DNA of 38,202 bases from SIG653 sp045577455 (GCA_045577455.1 JAZNIJ010000165.1:1-38202); one strand, 5' to 3'; counted from the stretch's first letter, positions 24,167-32,754 are shown. Notes: generated from the sequence alone by a model not told the origin. A program made the numbers and translations.

Positions 24167-24215
24167 AAAAACAAAAGCTCTTACAGTTTTGTTTGATAAA
24201 GCTGTAAAAGCTTTT
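24167..24215 (-). terminator. terminator of the lipid/acyl-CoA ligase-MFS unit
   Basis: On the - strand AAAAGC..TTACAG pairs with CTGTAA..GCTTTT across a 2x2 internal loop and runs into GTTTTTAA. In + coordinates the arms are 24173-24186 and 24202-24215. It lies 23 bp after the MFS stop codon. Confidence 0.65.
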
Positions 24216-24238
24216 ATAATCATTATTTGGATATTTGG

Positions 24239-25432
24239 TTATTTGTCTTTTTGTTTTATTGAAAGATTAAGAATAAGACCTAAAACCGAGAATCCAACAA
24301 GAATACCAAAGCTAACAACGGGTTCAAGATTCAATTTCTTGAAAAGCGTTGGAACAAATGATGCCGGAATAAGAATAAGGTTAAGTGTGCTGAAATTTAA
24401 ACCAAAATGCTTTTTCCCGAAAAATGCTCCAACAAAAGCAGATGATGCTGTTGGACTGAATCCATAAGAAAATCCACAAAGCATTAAACCAATCGCACCA
24501 ATAACAGCCGTTTCCGTTGCATATCCAACGCAGGTTAAACCTGTTGCAAGAATAACAACTCCGCTTGTGAGAAATTGGGTTTTCCTTAAGCCGAATATAT
24601 CAAAGAAAACTCCCGATACAATTCTTCCAATACCGTTGCAAATAGTAAGAAAGCCCGCAAGGATGGAAGCATTTTCAATTAAACCCAAATTTGCAAACTG
24701 TTCTGTTGCACCTGCAATTGCAGTGCTTCCAACCGATGCAAAAAGTATAAAGAAAACAAACAGCTTCCAAAAAGTTAATGTTTTTGCCATATCAGATGTT
24801 GTATAATCTGAAGATGAGTTGTTTGCCTTTTTCTTTCCACCTGGAAACTCTAAATCGCTTGACGGTGCTTTAATGAAGAACGAAGAAATCAATAAAATAA
24901 TTCCAATTGCAATTCCAAAACCAAGGTATGTTTTTTCCCAACCAACAGATTTGATTTCAAACAGCTTTGTCATTGCGTTTCCAAGGAGAAGTGTTGTAAA
25001 TCCAAATCCCATCATTAAAGCACCTGATGAAATTCCTGCTTTGTCTGGAAACCATGCATTTGTGTTTGCAATAACAACATTGTAAACAACGCCAATTCCT
25101 GTTCCTGCCATAACTCCATATCCAAGATATAAAAGCCAATGTGGGCTGTCAGCAGTTATTGTTGATGTGAGAGCAAAACCACCTGTAAGTAATATTGCAC
25201 TTGCTATGAGACGGATTTGCGGAGATAACTTTTTTGCAAGAAGCCCAGAAGCAAAACCGCTAATGCAGAAAAAACACATTGTTATTGTAAAATTAAGAGA
25301 AAGTTCCGTCTTTGAAAAACCCATTTCAATAAATGGTGTTTGAATATTTGTCCAAGCATAAATAATTCCTGCAAAGAAAAGGGTAACAACTCCAAGAATG
25401 AGACGAAACCAACGAGTTTTCAGATGATTCAT
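24239..25432 (-). CDS. MFS transporter, oxalate/formate antiporter (OFA)-like
   Basis: Twelve hydrophobic segments in 397 residues. The N-terminus (RWFRLILGVVTLFFAGIIYAWTNI...FSKTELSLNFTITM) is typical of the OFA group of major facilitator transporters, which carry monocarboxylates or dicarboxylates. A cytoplasmic loop near 195-210 (GGKKKANNSSSDYTTSD) divides the two six-helix halves. GGAGG sits before the ATG and overlaps the stop region of the acyl-CoA ligase 11 bp upstream, so the two are translationally coupled. Uptake of a carboxylic acid that the ligase then activates is a reasonable inference; the substrate is unknown. Confidence 0.85.
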   Translation of the reverse strand: MNHLKTRWFRLILGVVTLFFAGIIYAWTNIQTPFIEMGFSKTELSLNFTITMCFFCISGFASGLLAKKLSPQIRLIASAILLTGGFALTSTITADSPHWLLYLGYGVMAGTGIGVVYNVVIANTNAWFPDKAGISSGALMMGFGFTTLLLGNAMTKLFEIKSVGWEKTYLGFGIAIGIILLISSFFIKAPSSDLEFPGGKKKANNSSSDYTTSDMAKTLTFWKLFVFFILFASVGSTAIAGATEQFANLGLIENASILAGFLTICNGIGRIVSGVFFDIFGLRKTQFLTSGVVILATGLTCVGYATETAVIGAIGLMLCGFSYGFSPTASSAFVGAFFGKKHFGLNFSTLNLILIPASFVPTLFKKLNLEPVVSFGILVGFSVLGLILNLSIKQKDK

Positions 25433-25443
25433 AAGTTGCCTCC

Positions 25444-27081
25444 TCAGGAATTGTTCTGAGCTGCAACAAGACCTTCGCCGCCGTATATCTGACGGAGCTT
25501 CGGCTTTTCAATTTTTCCTGTTGGGTTTCTTGGAACTTTTGCAAAAATAATCTTCTTAGGACGCTTGTAACGAGGAAGTTTTTTGCAAAATTCGTTAATT
25601 TCTTCTTCGGTGCAGTGATGTCCTTTTTTTAGCTCAATAACGGCTGCTGCAATTTCACCAAGCCGAGCATCAGGAAGCCCAATTACAGCAACATCTTTAA
25701 TCGCTTTGTGAGAGCTTAAAAAGTCTTCTATCTGAACAGGGTAGAGGTTTTCTCCTCCTGTTATTATAACATCCTTCTTCCTGTCAACAAGGAAAATAAA
25801 TCCGTCCTCGTCTTCCATTGCCATATCACCTGTGAAAAGCCAACCGTCTTTAAGACAGGCGTTAGTTGCCTTTTCATCATTGTAATAGCAGGTCATAACA
25901 CCAGGGCCTTTAACACAAAGCTCGCCAACATCACCGTTTGCAACAATTTTTCCGCTTGGGTCAACAATTTTTGTTTCCCAACCATATCCCGCTTTTCCAA
26001 TAGCTCCAACCTTGTGGATGTTTTCAACCCCAAGATGAACGCATCCTGGGCCGATGGATTCGCTCAAGCCGTAGTTTGTATCGTAATCATGATTTGGAAA
26101 ATATTCTTTCCAACGCTGTATCAAGCTCTTTGGAACAGGTTGCGCCCCAATATGCATAAGACGCCATCCCGAAAGGTCATAATCTTCTATTTTAAGCTCA
26201 CCACTGTCTAATGATGCTAAAATATCCTGAGCCCACGGCACTAAAAGCCAAACTATTGTGCATTTTTCTTCGGATGCGGTTTTAAGAACAAATTCGGGCT
26301 TTGTGCCTTTGAGAAGAACAGCTCTGCCCCCAACAAGAAAGCTACCAAACCAATGCATCTTAGCTCCTGTGTGATAGAGGGGAGGTATGCAAAGAAAAAC
26401 ATCGTCTTTTGTTTGACCGTGGTGATTTTGTTCAACTCTGCAAGCGTGCATCAAGCTCTCATGCTTGTGAAGTATTGCTTTGGGAAACCCTGTTGTGCCT
26501 GAAGAAAAATATATTGCAGCATAGTCATCGTCTGTAATTTTAATTTCAGGATCTGCGCTTGAACAATCAACGGTAAGGTCATAATAAGCATCTGCAAAGG
26601 AGGGGCAAATTCCAGCCCCTGCATATATAAGCAAACGATTTTTGCTTATAGAATCTGCAATTTCTTCAACTCTGCCAATAAATTCAGGTCCAAATACCAA
26701 AGCATCAACTTCGGCTAAATTAAGGCAGTATTCAATTTCATCAGATGCATATCTGAAATTGAGAGGAACTGCTAATGCCCCTGTTTTAAGTATTCCGAAA
26801 TATATAGCAAGCCATTCAAGGCAGTTCATAAGGAGAATTGCAACTTTATCTCCTTTTTTTATTCCTCTGCCAATAAGAGCATTTGCAAAGCGGTTTGCCT
26901 TTTCATTAAAAACATTCCATGTTATCTCTCTGCGATATGTTGCTTGGGATGTGGGTTGAACTAATTCATAATCACGCCAAGTAAGGCGTCTTGTCTCAGG
27001 AAGTTCTGGGTTAATTTCTGTAAGGCAGATATGCTCGCCGTAAAGTTGGCAATTCTGTTTTAAAATTTCTGTAATGGGCAT
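25444..27081 (-). CDS. acyl-CoA synthetase-type adenylate-forming enzyme
   Basis: ANL-superfamily ligase that adenylates a carboxylic acid and usually transfers it to CoA. The P-loop FSSGTTGFPKAIL, the A5 motif YGLSESIGPG, the A7 motif LFTGDMAMEDEDGFIFLVDR, the hinge RKKDVIITGGENLYP and the catalytic lysine K523 in NPTGK are all intact. Length 545 suits a medium- or branched-chain or aromatic acyl-CoA ligase. AAGGAGA is the ribosome site. It precedes the OFA-type transporter by 11 bp and follows the PAP2 gene by 45 bp, on the same strand as the whole lipid cluster. It could supply acyl groups to the CrtO-like acyltransferase upstream, or simply activate an imported acid. Confidence 0.9.
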   Translation of the reverse strand: MPITEILKQNCQLYGEHICLTEINPELPETRRLTWRDYELVQPTSQATYRREITWNVFNEKANRFANALIGRGIKKGDKVAILLMNCLEWLAIYFGILKTGALAVPLNFRYASDEIEYCLNLAEVDALVFGPEFIGRVEEIADSISKNRLLIYAGAGICPSFADAYYDLTVDCSSADPEIKITDDDYAAIYFSSGTTGFPKAILHKHESLMHACRVEQNHHGQTKDDVFLCIPPLYHTGAKMHWFGSFLVGGRAVLLKGTKPEFVLKTASEEKCTIVWLLVPWAQDILASLDSGELKIEDYDLSGWRLMHIGAQPVPKSLIQRWKEYFPNHDYDTNYGLSESIGPGCVHLGVENIHKVGAIGKAGYGWETKIVDPSGKIVANGDVGELCVKGPGVMTCYYNDEKATNACLKDGWLFTGDMAMEDEDGFIFLVDRKKDVIITGGENLYPVQIEDFLSSHKAIKDVAVIGLPDARLGEIAAAVIELKKGHHCTEEEINEFCKKLPRYKRPKKIIFAKVPRNPTGKIEKPKLRQIYGGEGLVAAQNNS

Positions 27082-27126
27082 AAAATCTGTCTCCTTGTAT
27101 TTATTCAGAAGAAATTATATATGTAA

Positions 27127-27825
27127 TTATTCGGATTTTAAAAATCTATCAAAAAGTTTTACCTTATAAACAAGATAATACGATAAGAAGCTAATTGCAA
27201 CGGCAGGGAAAACATCCAAAATAGAATGTTGTTTTAAGAAAACCGTTGATGCACAAATAGATGTGGTTATAATTGTAAATATAACTCTCCATATTGGTTT
27301 TGAAAAATATTTATCGTTCCAAAGTGCAAAATGTACAGCAAGTGAGCCGGTTACATGAATGGAAGGAAAAACATTTGTGTTTGTATCAAAATTGTAAAAT
27401 CCCGCCATAAACCTTGTTAAAAAGTTATCTCTTGCAAAATCAGCGGGGCGAAGTTCTTGCTTGTTTGGGAAAACAAGATATACAAGGGCGCAAAATGTGT
27501 ATGTAAGAATAATAACCCACATATATCTTTTAAATCCTTCAATATCTCTTACCAAGGTATACAGATGCATTCCAACAATGTATATGAACCAGAACAAATA
27601 TGGGATAAGGAAAATTTCGCAGAATGGTATGGCGTTGTCAACCGCTGGCCATTCAATTGCAACAAAATCTCTATGCCCAAAACCGTTTCCGTTTGGTGCG
27701 CCCCACATTTCGAGAAGTCTGAACGCTATGCCAAATATAATCCAATATATTAGAAGAAGTAAATGCCTGTATTTGGGTGATGTTATATTGTTCGGTCTTA
27801 AATCTTTGTAATAAGTAATATTCAA
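27127..27825 (-). CDS. PAP2-family membrane phosphatase
   Basis: Six hydrophobic segments in 232 residues with the three PAP2 phosphatase motifs: K122-QEL-R126-P127, PSIH at 154-157, and H200..D204 in STVFLKQHSILD. The third motif has the S-x-x-x-x-K-Q-H form seen in inositol-phosphoceramide-synthase-like PAP2 proteins rather than the usual S-R-x5-H. Family members dephosphorylate phosphatidate, phosphatidylglycerophosphate or polyprenyl diphosphates, or transfer lipid head groups. Sitting 56 bp downstream of a CDP-alcohol phosphatidyltransferase, it could be the phosphatase that completes phosphatidylglycerol synthesis. That is inference from position. Confidence 0.85.
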   Translation of the reverse strand: MNITYYKDLRPNNITSPKYRHLLLLIYWIIFGIAFRLLEMWGAPNGNGFGHRDFVAIEWPAVDNAIPFCEIFLIPYLFWFIYIVGMHLYTLVRDIEGFKRYMWVIILTYTFCALVYLVFPNKQELRPADFARDNFLTRFMAGFYNFDTNTNVFPSIHVTGSLAVHFALWNDKYFSKPIWRVIFTIITTSICASTVFLKQHSILDVFPAVAISFLSYYLVYKVKLFDRFLKSE

Positions 27826-27881
27826 AACATAATCTCCGATTATTCTTATAAAAATTTTGAATGGTTTTTCGATAAATTGCC

Positions 27882-28484
27882 CTATTTTTTTGCAATGTTG
27901 TTTTTGTTTCTATATTCCAAAATAAGTTTTCTGTAGAATATAGCATATTTTATTAGCGATAAAGACATAAACCCAATTGCAACAACAACGCTGATAATTC
28001 GAGCAAAATCGGGAATGTTGCTAAAAATAGAATTTATTCCAATTACAAGGAAAATTACAACTGTGCTTAGCTTTCCAAACCATTTTGCTCCGTTTATTTC
28101 GTCAACTGCTTTTAGAGAAAGCAATCCCATAACAAACATAGCAATCTCTTTAACAACGAGAACTCCAAGCAAAACCCAGATTTCGACTCTGTTAATAGTT
28201 ATACACAAACAAAAAATTGTTGCGGCTTGTGTCAGCTTGTCCGCAATAGGGTCTAAAATTTTTCCGATATCCGTTATCATGTTGAAATGCCTTGCAATAA
28301 AACCATCTGCAACATCCGTTAATGCAGAAATTGCAAATAAAACAAATGCTAAAACAAAATTTTCTTTAAAGCAATACATCCAGACGATCAATGGAATCAT
28401 CAGAATTCTTATTATTGATAATATATTGGGTATTGTAAAAAAGGTTTTTTTATTGATTTCCTTTTTTATATCAGTTGTTTTCAT
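27882..28484 (-). CDS. CDP-alcohol phosphatidyltransferase (PgsA-like)
   Basis: Integral membrane enzyme joining CDP-diacylglycerol to an alcohol such as glycerol-3-phosphate. The CDP-OH-P signature is perfect: D57-x2-D60-G61-x2-A64-R65-x8-G74-x3-D78-x3-D82, which binds the metal and CDP. About six hydrophobic helices lie in 200 residues, the usual length of PgsA (180-200). The N-terminus TIPNILSIIRILMIPLIVW is typical of phosphatidylglycerophosphate synthases; cardiolipin-type or other head groups remain possible. The start overlaps the end of the glycosyltransferase gene by 14 bp, so the two are translationally coupled. Confidence 0.9.
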   Translation of the reverse strand: MKTTDIKKEINKKTFFTIPNILSIIRILMIPLIVWMYCFKENFVLAFVLFAISALTDVADGFIARHFNMITDIGKILDPIADKLTQAATIFCLCITINRVEIWVLLGVLVVKEIAMFVMGLLSLKAVDEINGAKWFGKLSTVVIFLVIGINSIFSNIPDFARIISVVVAIGFMSLSLIKYAIFYRKLILEYRNKNNIAKK

Positions 28485-29619
28485 TGGGTATCAAAACCTC
28501 TTCGTTTGAGTTTATATAGTATGCTGCTATAGTTTCAGCAGAGCTTTTTGAAAATTCTTTTTTTAACTTTTCTGCATCGTTTCCGAATACTCTCTCACCG
28601 TTAAGAATTGAAAGAGTCAGATTAACGAAACCGTTAAGATTTTTTGCCGTTTTTGCAGAGCCATGATTAACAAAGAAATTGTAATTATATGTTTCGCATC
28701 CTCCAACAGCATTTATAAGTAGGGTGGGAGTACCTAAAATAGTTGTTTCTGTTGAGCTAATTCCACCGGGCTTTGTTATATAAACATCAGCGGAAACAAT
28801 ATAATAAAGCATCTTATCTGTAAACTGAATTATATTGATATTTTCGCCGTAGTTTTTCTTTGTCAGCTTTTTATAAAGGACATCGTTTGTTCCGCAAATA
28901 ACAAATAGCTTTGTGTTTTTGGGAAGGACAGCAGCGAGCTTTTTCGTTAATTTTGAAATAGGACCGCATCCCATGCTTCCGCAAGCTAAAAGAACGCATT
29001 TTTCATTTTCTTTTATGCCTAAATATTTTTTTGCTTCTTCTTTGCTTGGAGCATTGAAAAAGCTCTTTTTTACCGGAATACCATATGTTGGATACAGTTT
29101 TTCTTCGGGAACTCCACGCCTTATAAATTCATCCTTTAAATCGGGATGGGGAATGAAATAAACATCAATATCCCCTGCTGGAGCACCTGGGCTACAGGTG
29201 TAATCCGTCGGAACAAATGCGGTTTTAACCTTTGTTTCCTTGTGTTTAAGTTGAAATTCACATATAATTATAGATGCGAAGGGGTGAACAGAAATAACAA
29301 GGTCAATGTTTTTAGCTTTAATAATTTCATTGAGCTTGTCCCCACCTCTTGCAAAATATTTGTAGAATATCCCACCGGGTTTTTCTAAAGGGGAACGGAA
29401 TCTGTCAATAAATGAATACCCAATGGCGGAGGGTTTTGGCATATGCCTGTATAGTCTCAAATGCCAGCCACAAAGGAAATCAGACCTTTTTTCGGAAAGG
29501 AAATTCAAAGAATTAACAGCTTCACATTCGTGTCCGTATTTTGAAAACTCCTCAATCAATGCTTTGGCAGTCTGATTATGCCCTTCACCGGTATTTGCGG
29601 TTAAAATCAATACTTTCAT
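28471..29619 (-). CDS. MGDG-synthase/UgtP-type glycolipid glycosyltransferase (GT28)
   Basis: GT-B fold glycosyltransferase of the MGDG-synthase/processive diacylglycerol glucosyltransferase group. The N-terminus MKVLILTANTGEGHNQTAKA is the diagnostic acceptor-side motif. A MurG-like C-terminal half carries LLACGSMGCGP and the nucleotide-sugar loop KPGGISSTET. No membrane segment is obvious; it should act at the cytoplasmic membrane face. The start at 29619 is preferred over the in-frame ATG at 29631, because GGAGA (5 bp upstream) lies between them. It heads an overlapping pair with the CDP-alcohol phosphatidyltransferase and follows the CrtO-like gene. The likely product is a glycosyl-diacylglycerol, with the sugar unknown. 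Confidence 0.88.
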   Translation of the reverse strand: MKVLILTANTGEGHNQTAKALIEEFSKYGHECEAVNSLNFLSEKRSDFLCGWHLRLYRHMPKPSAIGYSFIDRFRSPLEKPGGIFYKYFARGGDKLNEIIKAKNIDLVISVHPFASIIICEFQLKHKETKVKTAFVPTDYTCSPGAPAGDIDVYFIPHPDLKDEFIRRGVPEEKLYPTYGIPVKKSFFNAPSKEEAKKYLGIKENEKCVLLACGSMGCGPISKLTKKLAAVLPKNTKLFVICGTNDVLYKKLTKKNYGENINIIQFTDKMLYYIVSADVYITKPGGISSTETTILGTPTLLINAVGGCETYNYNFFVNHGSAKTAKNLNGFVNLTLSILNGERVFGNDAEKLKKEFSKSSAETIAAYYINSNEEVLIPNENN

Positions 29620-29751
29620 TTGTTTCTCCATATTGAATTTTCCTGATTTCCATAGTTTGCCTGAATAGTAAACCAGAAATGTAAACGGAAAATAAATAGA
29701 TATATATCAAAATATGGTAATAGGGGGTATAATATATAATTAAACTGAAAT

Positions 29752-30222
29752 CTAATCTTGCTTTTCTTTCTTTTTTAATCTTTCAAGAAGTGCAAAAAGT
29801 CTAACTCTATTATATCTCTGTATCATAATGAATGGAATATTCCCCAATGCCCAAACGGCAAAGGCGATACCGCCCCAAAGCCATCCGCCTAAAAGAAAGC
29901 AGGGAATTCCTAAAGGAATCAACACAACATGAACTATTTCGGCAACGCAGGTTTCTTCAATCAGAGAAGTTTTTTCTTCAATTGACCTGTATTGCTTAAC
30001 CTTCTTTTTAACCATAGAAGGTCTGATTTTGCTCATGTCGGGAAGAATATCTTTCCATTTTCTTATTCTGAACTTTTCGTAAAAAAGACCGTTCTTTTCA
30101 AATTTGAAAGAAGAAAAAGGAAATGATTTAATAAATATTTTTTTTCTGTCAATTCTATCCCCAACAAAATTTGAAATAAATCCAACAATTGCAAGGTATA
30201 AAATACAATAAAATAATTCCAT
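29752..30222 (-). CDS. CrtO-like (glycosyl-4,4'-diaponeurosporenoate) acyltransferase family protein
   Basis: 156 residues with three or four hydrophobic segments. The pattern FRIRKWKDILPDMSK (about 51-65), then ETCVAEIVHVV (about 89-99) and a terminal NIPFIMIQRYNRVRL, matches the CrtO family. In Staphylococcus, CrtO attaches a fatty acid to the glucose of the staphyloxanthin precursor. No carotenoid genes (crtM, crtN, crtP, crtQ) are in the window. The next gene makes a glycolipid, so an acyl-glycolipid product is an attractive inference. It is the first gene of the - strand series behind a consensus promoter at 30397-30425, with a leader of about 170 nt. The gap to the glycosyltransferase is about 130 bp and shows no terminator. 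Confidence 0.78.
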   Translation of the reverse strand: MELFYCILYLAIVGFISNFVGDRIDRKKIFIKSFPFSSFKFEKNGLFYEKFRIRKWKDILPDMSKIRPSMVKKKVKQYRSIEEKTSLIEETCVAEIVHVVLIPLGIPCFLLGGWLWGGIAFAVWALGNIPFIMIQRYNRVRLFALLERLKKKEKQD

Positions 30223-30396
30223 GTCTATATCACAATCTGTTTTGCGTTTTAAAAATCTTGTTTTTAGGGCTTGCTCAAAATAGAGGAAAATTACCCCAAA
30301 ACAAAATTGTGCGGTTTTTACTTAAAGTATAATCGCATTTTAAGGTTTTTGGTGCGGTTACACATTATCTTTGCCAATTATACCATATCACTCTCT

Positions 30397-30425
30397 ATTA
30401 TACTTCTTTTACTATAAAAAGTCAA
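30397..30425 (-). promoter_or_regulatory. sigma-A promoter of the CrtO-like/glycolipid gene series
   Basis: Read on the - strand: TTGACT (30425-30420), a 17-bp spacer and a perfect TATAAT (30402-30397). It points toward the CrtO-like gene, about 175 bp away. Confidence 0.82.
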
Positions 30426-30458
30426 GCCAAATAATAAAAAAAGAAAAAAATATGAACG

Positions 30459-30485
30459 GCACACAATGTGCTGGACACTGTGTCC
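30459..30485. promoter_or_regulatory. two adjacent dyads, candidate shared operator
   Basis: GCACA-CAA-TGTGC (30459-30471) and GGACA-CTG-TGTCC (30473-30485) are separated by one base. Both fit G-N-ACA-N3-TGT-N-C and their centres are 14 bp apart. The block is centred at 30472, the exact midpoint between the two divergent -35 boxes (30425 and 30519). Confidence 0.6.
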
Positions 30486-30518
30486 GATATTTCTTTTCAA
30501 ATAAAAAACTATTTTAAC

Positions 30519-30547
30519 TTGAAATATTTTGAGTGAAGCAATATAAT
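30519..30547 (+). promoter_or_regulatory. sigma-A promoter of the CPBP protease gene
   Basis: TTGAAA (30519-30524), a 17-bp spacer and a perfect TATAAT (30542-30547), with a leader of about 100 nt before the start codon. Confidence 0.8.
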
Positions 30548-30658
30548 ATTGTAAAATGTGTAATTAAGATGCATTTTAATAATAGAAGCAGAAACCGAGT
30601 TTGAAGAAGCATAAAATCTGCTTTAAAAAATGAAATATAGCTTATAATGGTGGAAAAA

Positions 30659-31666
30659 ATGCAAAATAATCCATTTTACCAATATAATCAATATACTAAT
30701 TACAAGAAAATATATCAAACTCTCTCTGCAGGTATTCTTTCATTGTTTGTTATTGTTTTTGTTCTGCAAACTTTAATAATTGCTCTTGTTGGAGAAGAAG
30801 CATTAAAAATAGGATGGTTTAATGTATTTCTTGCGGATGTTCCTTTTTATTGCGTTGGAATATGGGGTTTCTTGTATTTTATAACAAAGCTCCCACATAA
30901 AAAGCCAACGGGTGAGGGTTTTCGTTTCAGTAGTTTTCTATCAGTTTTGAGTATAGCTTTTTTCGCAATGCTTGCAGGAGCTATGGCTGGAAATATTATT
31001 GACGAAGTGTTACAGAGTATATTCAAAACAAATATCAGCGATTCTCTCACGGAAACAACCTCAACAATGAATTTGTGGGAAGAAATAATATTCTTGGTAA
31101 TCGTTGCTCCATTGGGCGAAGAATTAGTTTTTAGGAAACTGCTCATAGATCGTTCATGGATGTATGGAGAGTTAGCATCAATTATTTTCTCTGCAGTGTG
31201 TTTTGGAATTTACCATGGTAATGTTATGCAGCTTTTTTATACAACCGCAGTTGGTATACTCCTCGGCTATCTTTATATAAGGAGCGGAAGTTATTTTCTT
31301 TGCGTTTTGGTTCATTCAATTATCAATTTGTTTTTTGGAATCATATACCCATATGCGTATACTTGTTTAGAAAACGGAAGCTATATTATAAGCAAATCGG
31401 TGACAGAAATTATTGCTTTTTCTCAATGGGGCTTTGCTATTGCCGGTTTTATCGTGCTGTTGTTGCGTTGGGTTAATAAAAAATGGTATATTAACGATTA
31501 TTGTTCTATTGAAAAGAAGGGTAGAATATCGGGTGCTTTCAGCAACTCTCCGTTTATTGTATTTGCTTCTGTAACGGGATTATTTATTCTGCTTAATTAT
31601 CAAGCAAGTTCATCAAACAATCATGAGGAAACCGTTCAGAGTATGATTAAATTGTTTTTTAAATAA
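30659..31666 (+). CDS. CPBP family intramembrane metalloprotease (CAAX/Abi type)
   Basis: About eight hydrophobic segments. Counting from this start, motif 1 is E-E-L-V-F-R (about 154-159, the EExxxR glutamates), motif 2 is FGIYHGN with a histidine at about 186, and motif 3 is LVHSIINLFFG with a histidine at about 219. These are the metal-binding residues of CPBP (Rce1-like) glutamic/metallo proteases. Bacterial members process or degrade membrane peptides, act in bacteriocin immunity, or cleave anti-sigma factors. ATG at 30659 is preferred over the in-frame ATG at 30647, because GGTGG lies between them at a proper distance. It is divergent from the glycolipid genes with a possible shared control site. 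Confidence 0.86.
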   Translation: MQNNPFYQYNQYTNYKKIYQTLSAGILSLFVIVFVLQTLIIALVGEEALKIGWFNVFLADVPFYCVGIWGFLYFITKLPHKKPTGEGFRFSSFLSVLSIAFFAMLAGAMAGNIIDEVLQSIFKTNISDSLTETTSTMNLWEEIIFLVIVAPLGEELVFRKLLIDRSWMYGELASIIFSAVCFGIYHGNVMQLFYTTAVGILLGYLYIRSGSYFLCVLVHSIINLFFGIIYPYAYTCLENGSYIISKSVTEIIAFSQWGFAIAGFIVLLLRWVNKKWYINDYCSIEKKGRISGAFSNSPFIVFASVTGLFILLNYQASSSNNHEETVQSMIKLFFK

Positions 31667-31710
31667 AAATTGGTTTATGATGGGTTTATATTGAATGCCT
31701 ATAATATATA

Positions 31711-31745
31711 AAAGCCGTTCATATGCAAAAAGCAAAAACGGCTTT
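31711..31745. terminator. bidirectional terminator between CPBP and CE2-like genes
   Basis: AAAGCCGTT (31711-31719) pairs with AACGGCTTT (31737-31745) around an A-rich loop. The - strand reading ends in GGCTTTTATATATT, the + strand in GGCTTTGAATAT. It serves two convergent genes whose stops are 92 bp apart. Confidence 0.75.
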
Positions 31746-31758
31746 GAATATAAAACTT

Positions 31759-32754
31759 TTAAGATTTAAGTAACTTTTTGGCAGCGCTTATAACTTTGCG
31801 AGTAAATGATGCGTGAGCTTTTGCGTTGGGATGCCCGAGAGCACCATAAAGTTGAGGAGAGATGGGGTTAAATTTAACAAATTCAATTTTTTTGTCCGTT
31901 TCGACAAAATGTTTTTTCAACTTTTTTTCAAGCTCGTAAAACGCTTTCTCAAATTTATTGGTTGTAAGTCCGTGTATGCAAATAATAGATGCTGAGGGGT
32001 TAAGCTCACTTATATTCAACACGAAATCAAAAAACGCTTTTTTAAAATCCTCCGGGTCTGTTTTGGCTGTTATATCGTTAGTGCCTGCATTGATGAAAAT
32101 GAGGTCGGGCCGCCAAGATGCAAAGTCATATTTTTCATCAGAGTCCAAAACTCTTTTGGCGTAAAAATCGGGTATGCGGTTTTCTTTGGAACCATCCCAA
32201 TTATTAAAAATACCTTTTCCAGAAACGCAAATATACCTGCCATCAGCATTTAACGCCTTTGCGGTCAGATATGAATAGCCGTATGTCACATCCTGTTCAG
32301 AAGCTCTGTAAATTCCTGCATCGGGTTCGGAAAGATTTCCAAATCCTGCGGTGAGAGAGTCTCCAATAAATTCGGCTTTAAGTTTTGGAAGTGTTTCGGG
32401 CGCTTCAAAATTCGGTGCTTTTCCGCAAATTACAATTTTTGTTATCTCGGCGCAATTTTGCGATTCTGTAATTTTTGTAACATTAACTCTGTGAACCCCA
32501 TCTTTAAGCCCTCTGAGAACAATAATCTGATTACTACAGCAAACGCAATGAACTTGACTTTGTTTGTCGGTGGTTATTTTGAAATAAAAATGTCTGTCGC
32601 TTTTAAATTCACCAAAATGAATTCTTACCTCGTTTCCGTAAAATGAAAAATTGAATCCGCTTCCGGGCCAGCATATTTTTAATGCAGAACCATCAATCAT
32701 CGTTCTGCCAAAGCAGAGCAGGTTTTGCGATGTAAAGTCAATATATTTTTCCAT
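31759..32754 (-). CDS. SGNH-hydrolase esterase, carbohydrate esterase family 2-like
   Basis: 331 residues in two parts, as in CE2 deacetylases: an N-terminal beta-sandwich (about 10-120) and a C-terminal SGNH domain. The nucleophile is S133 in FIGDSLTAGFGN, the oxyanion motif is INAGTND (221-227) and the catalytic histidine is H308 in LGHPNAKAH. CE2 enzymes remove acetyl groups from xylan, glucomannan or 6-O-acetyl sugars, often with a Ser-His dyad. No signal peptide is visible, so it would deacetylate imported oligosaccharides in the cytoplasm. The ribosome site GGAGG is 6 bp before the ATG, with a hairpin just 5' of it. An unknown gene lies 153 bp upstream on the same strand. Confidence 0.88.
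   Translation of the reverse strand: MEKYIDFTSQNLLCFGRTMIDGSALKICWPGSGFNFSFYGNEVRIHFGEFKSDRHFYFKITTDKQSQVHCVCCSNQIIVLRGLKDGVHRVNVTKITESQNCAEITKIVICGKAPNFEAPETLPKLKAEFIGDSLTAGFGNLSEPDAGIYRASEQDVTYGYSYLTAKALNADGRYICVSGKGIFNNWDGSKENRIPDFYAKRVLDSDEKYDFASWRPDLIFINAGTNDITAKTDPEDFKKAFFDFVLNISELNPSASIICIHGLTTNKFEKAFYELEKKLKKHFVETDKKIEFVKFNPISPQLYGALGHPNAKAHASFTRKVISAAKKLLKS

Larger units (their letters stand above)
30223..30646. other. 424-bp divergent intergenic region
   Basis: No ORF is supported here. It holds two divergent consensus promoters, two adjacent dyads midway between them, and a roughly 170-nt leader on the - strand side. In that leader GTGCGGTT occurs twice (about 30309-30316 and 30350-30357, + strand reading), flanking a CTTAAA/TTTAAG dyad. 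These may be operator or RNA-level control elements for the lipid genes. Confidence 0.6.

Noticed and set aside
29752..30222. Carotenoid (staphyloxanthin-like) pathway
   Set aside because: Only the CrtO-like acyltransferase is present; no phytoene synthase, desaturase or oxidase genes are visible in the window.
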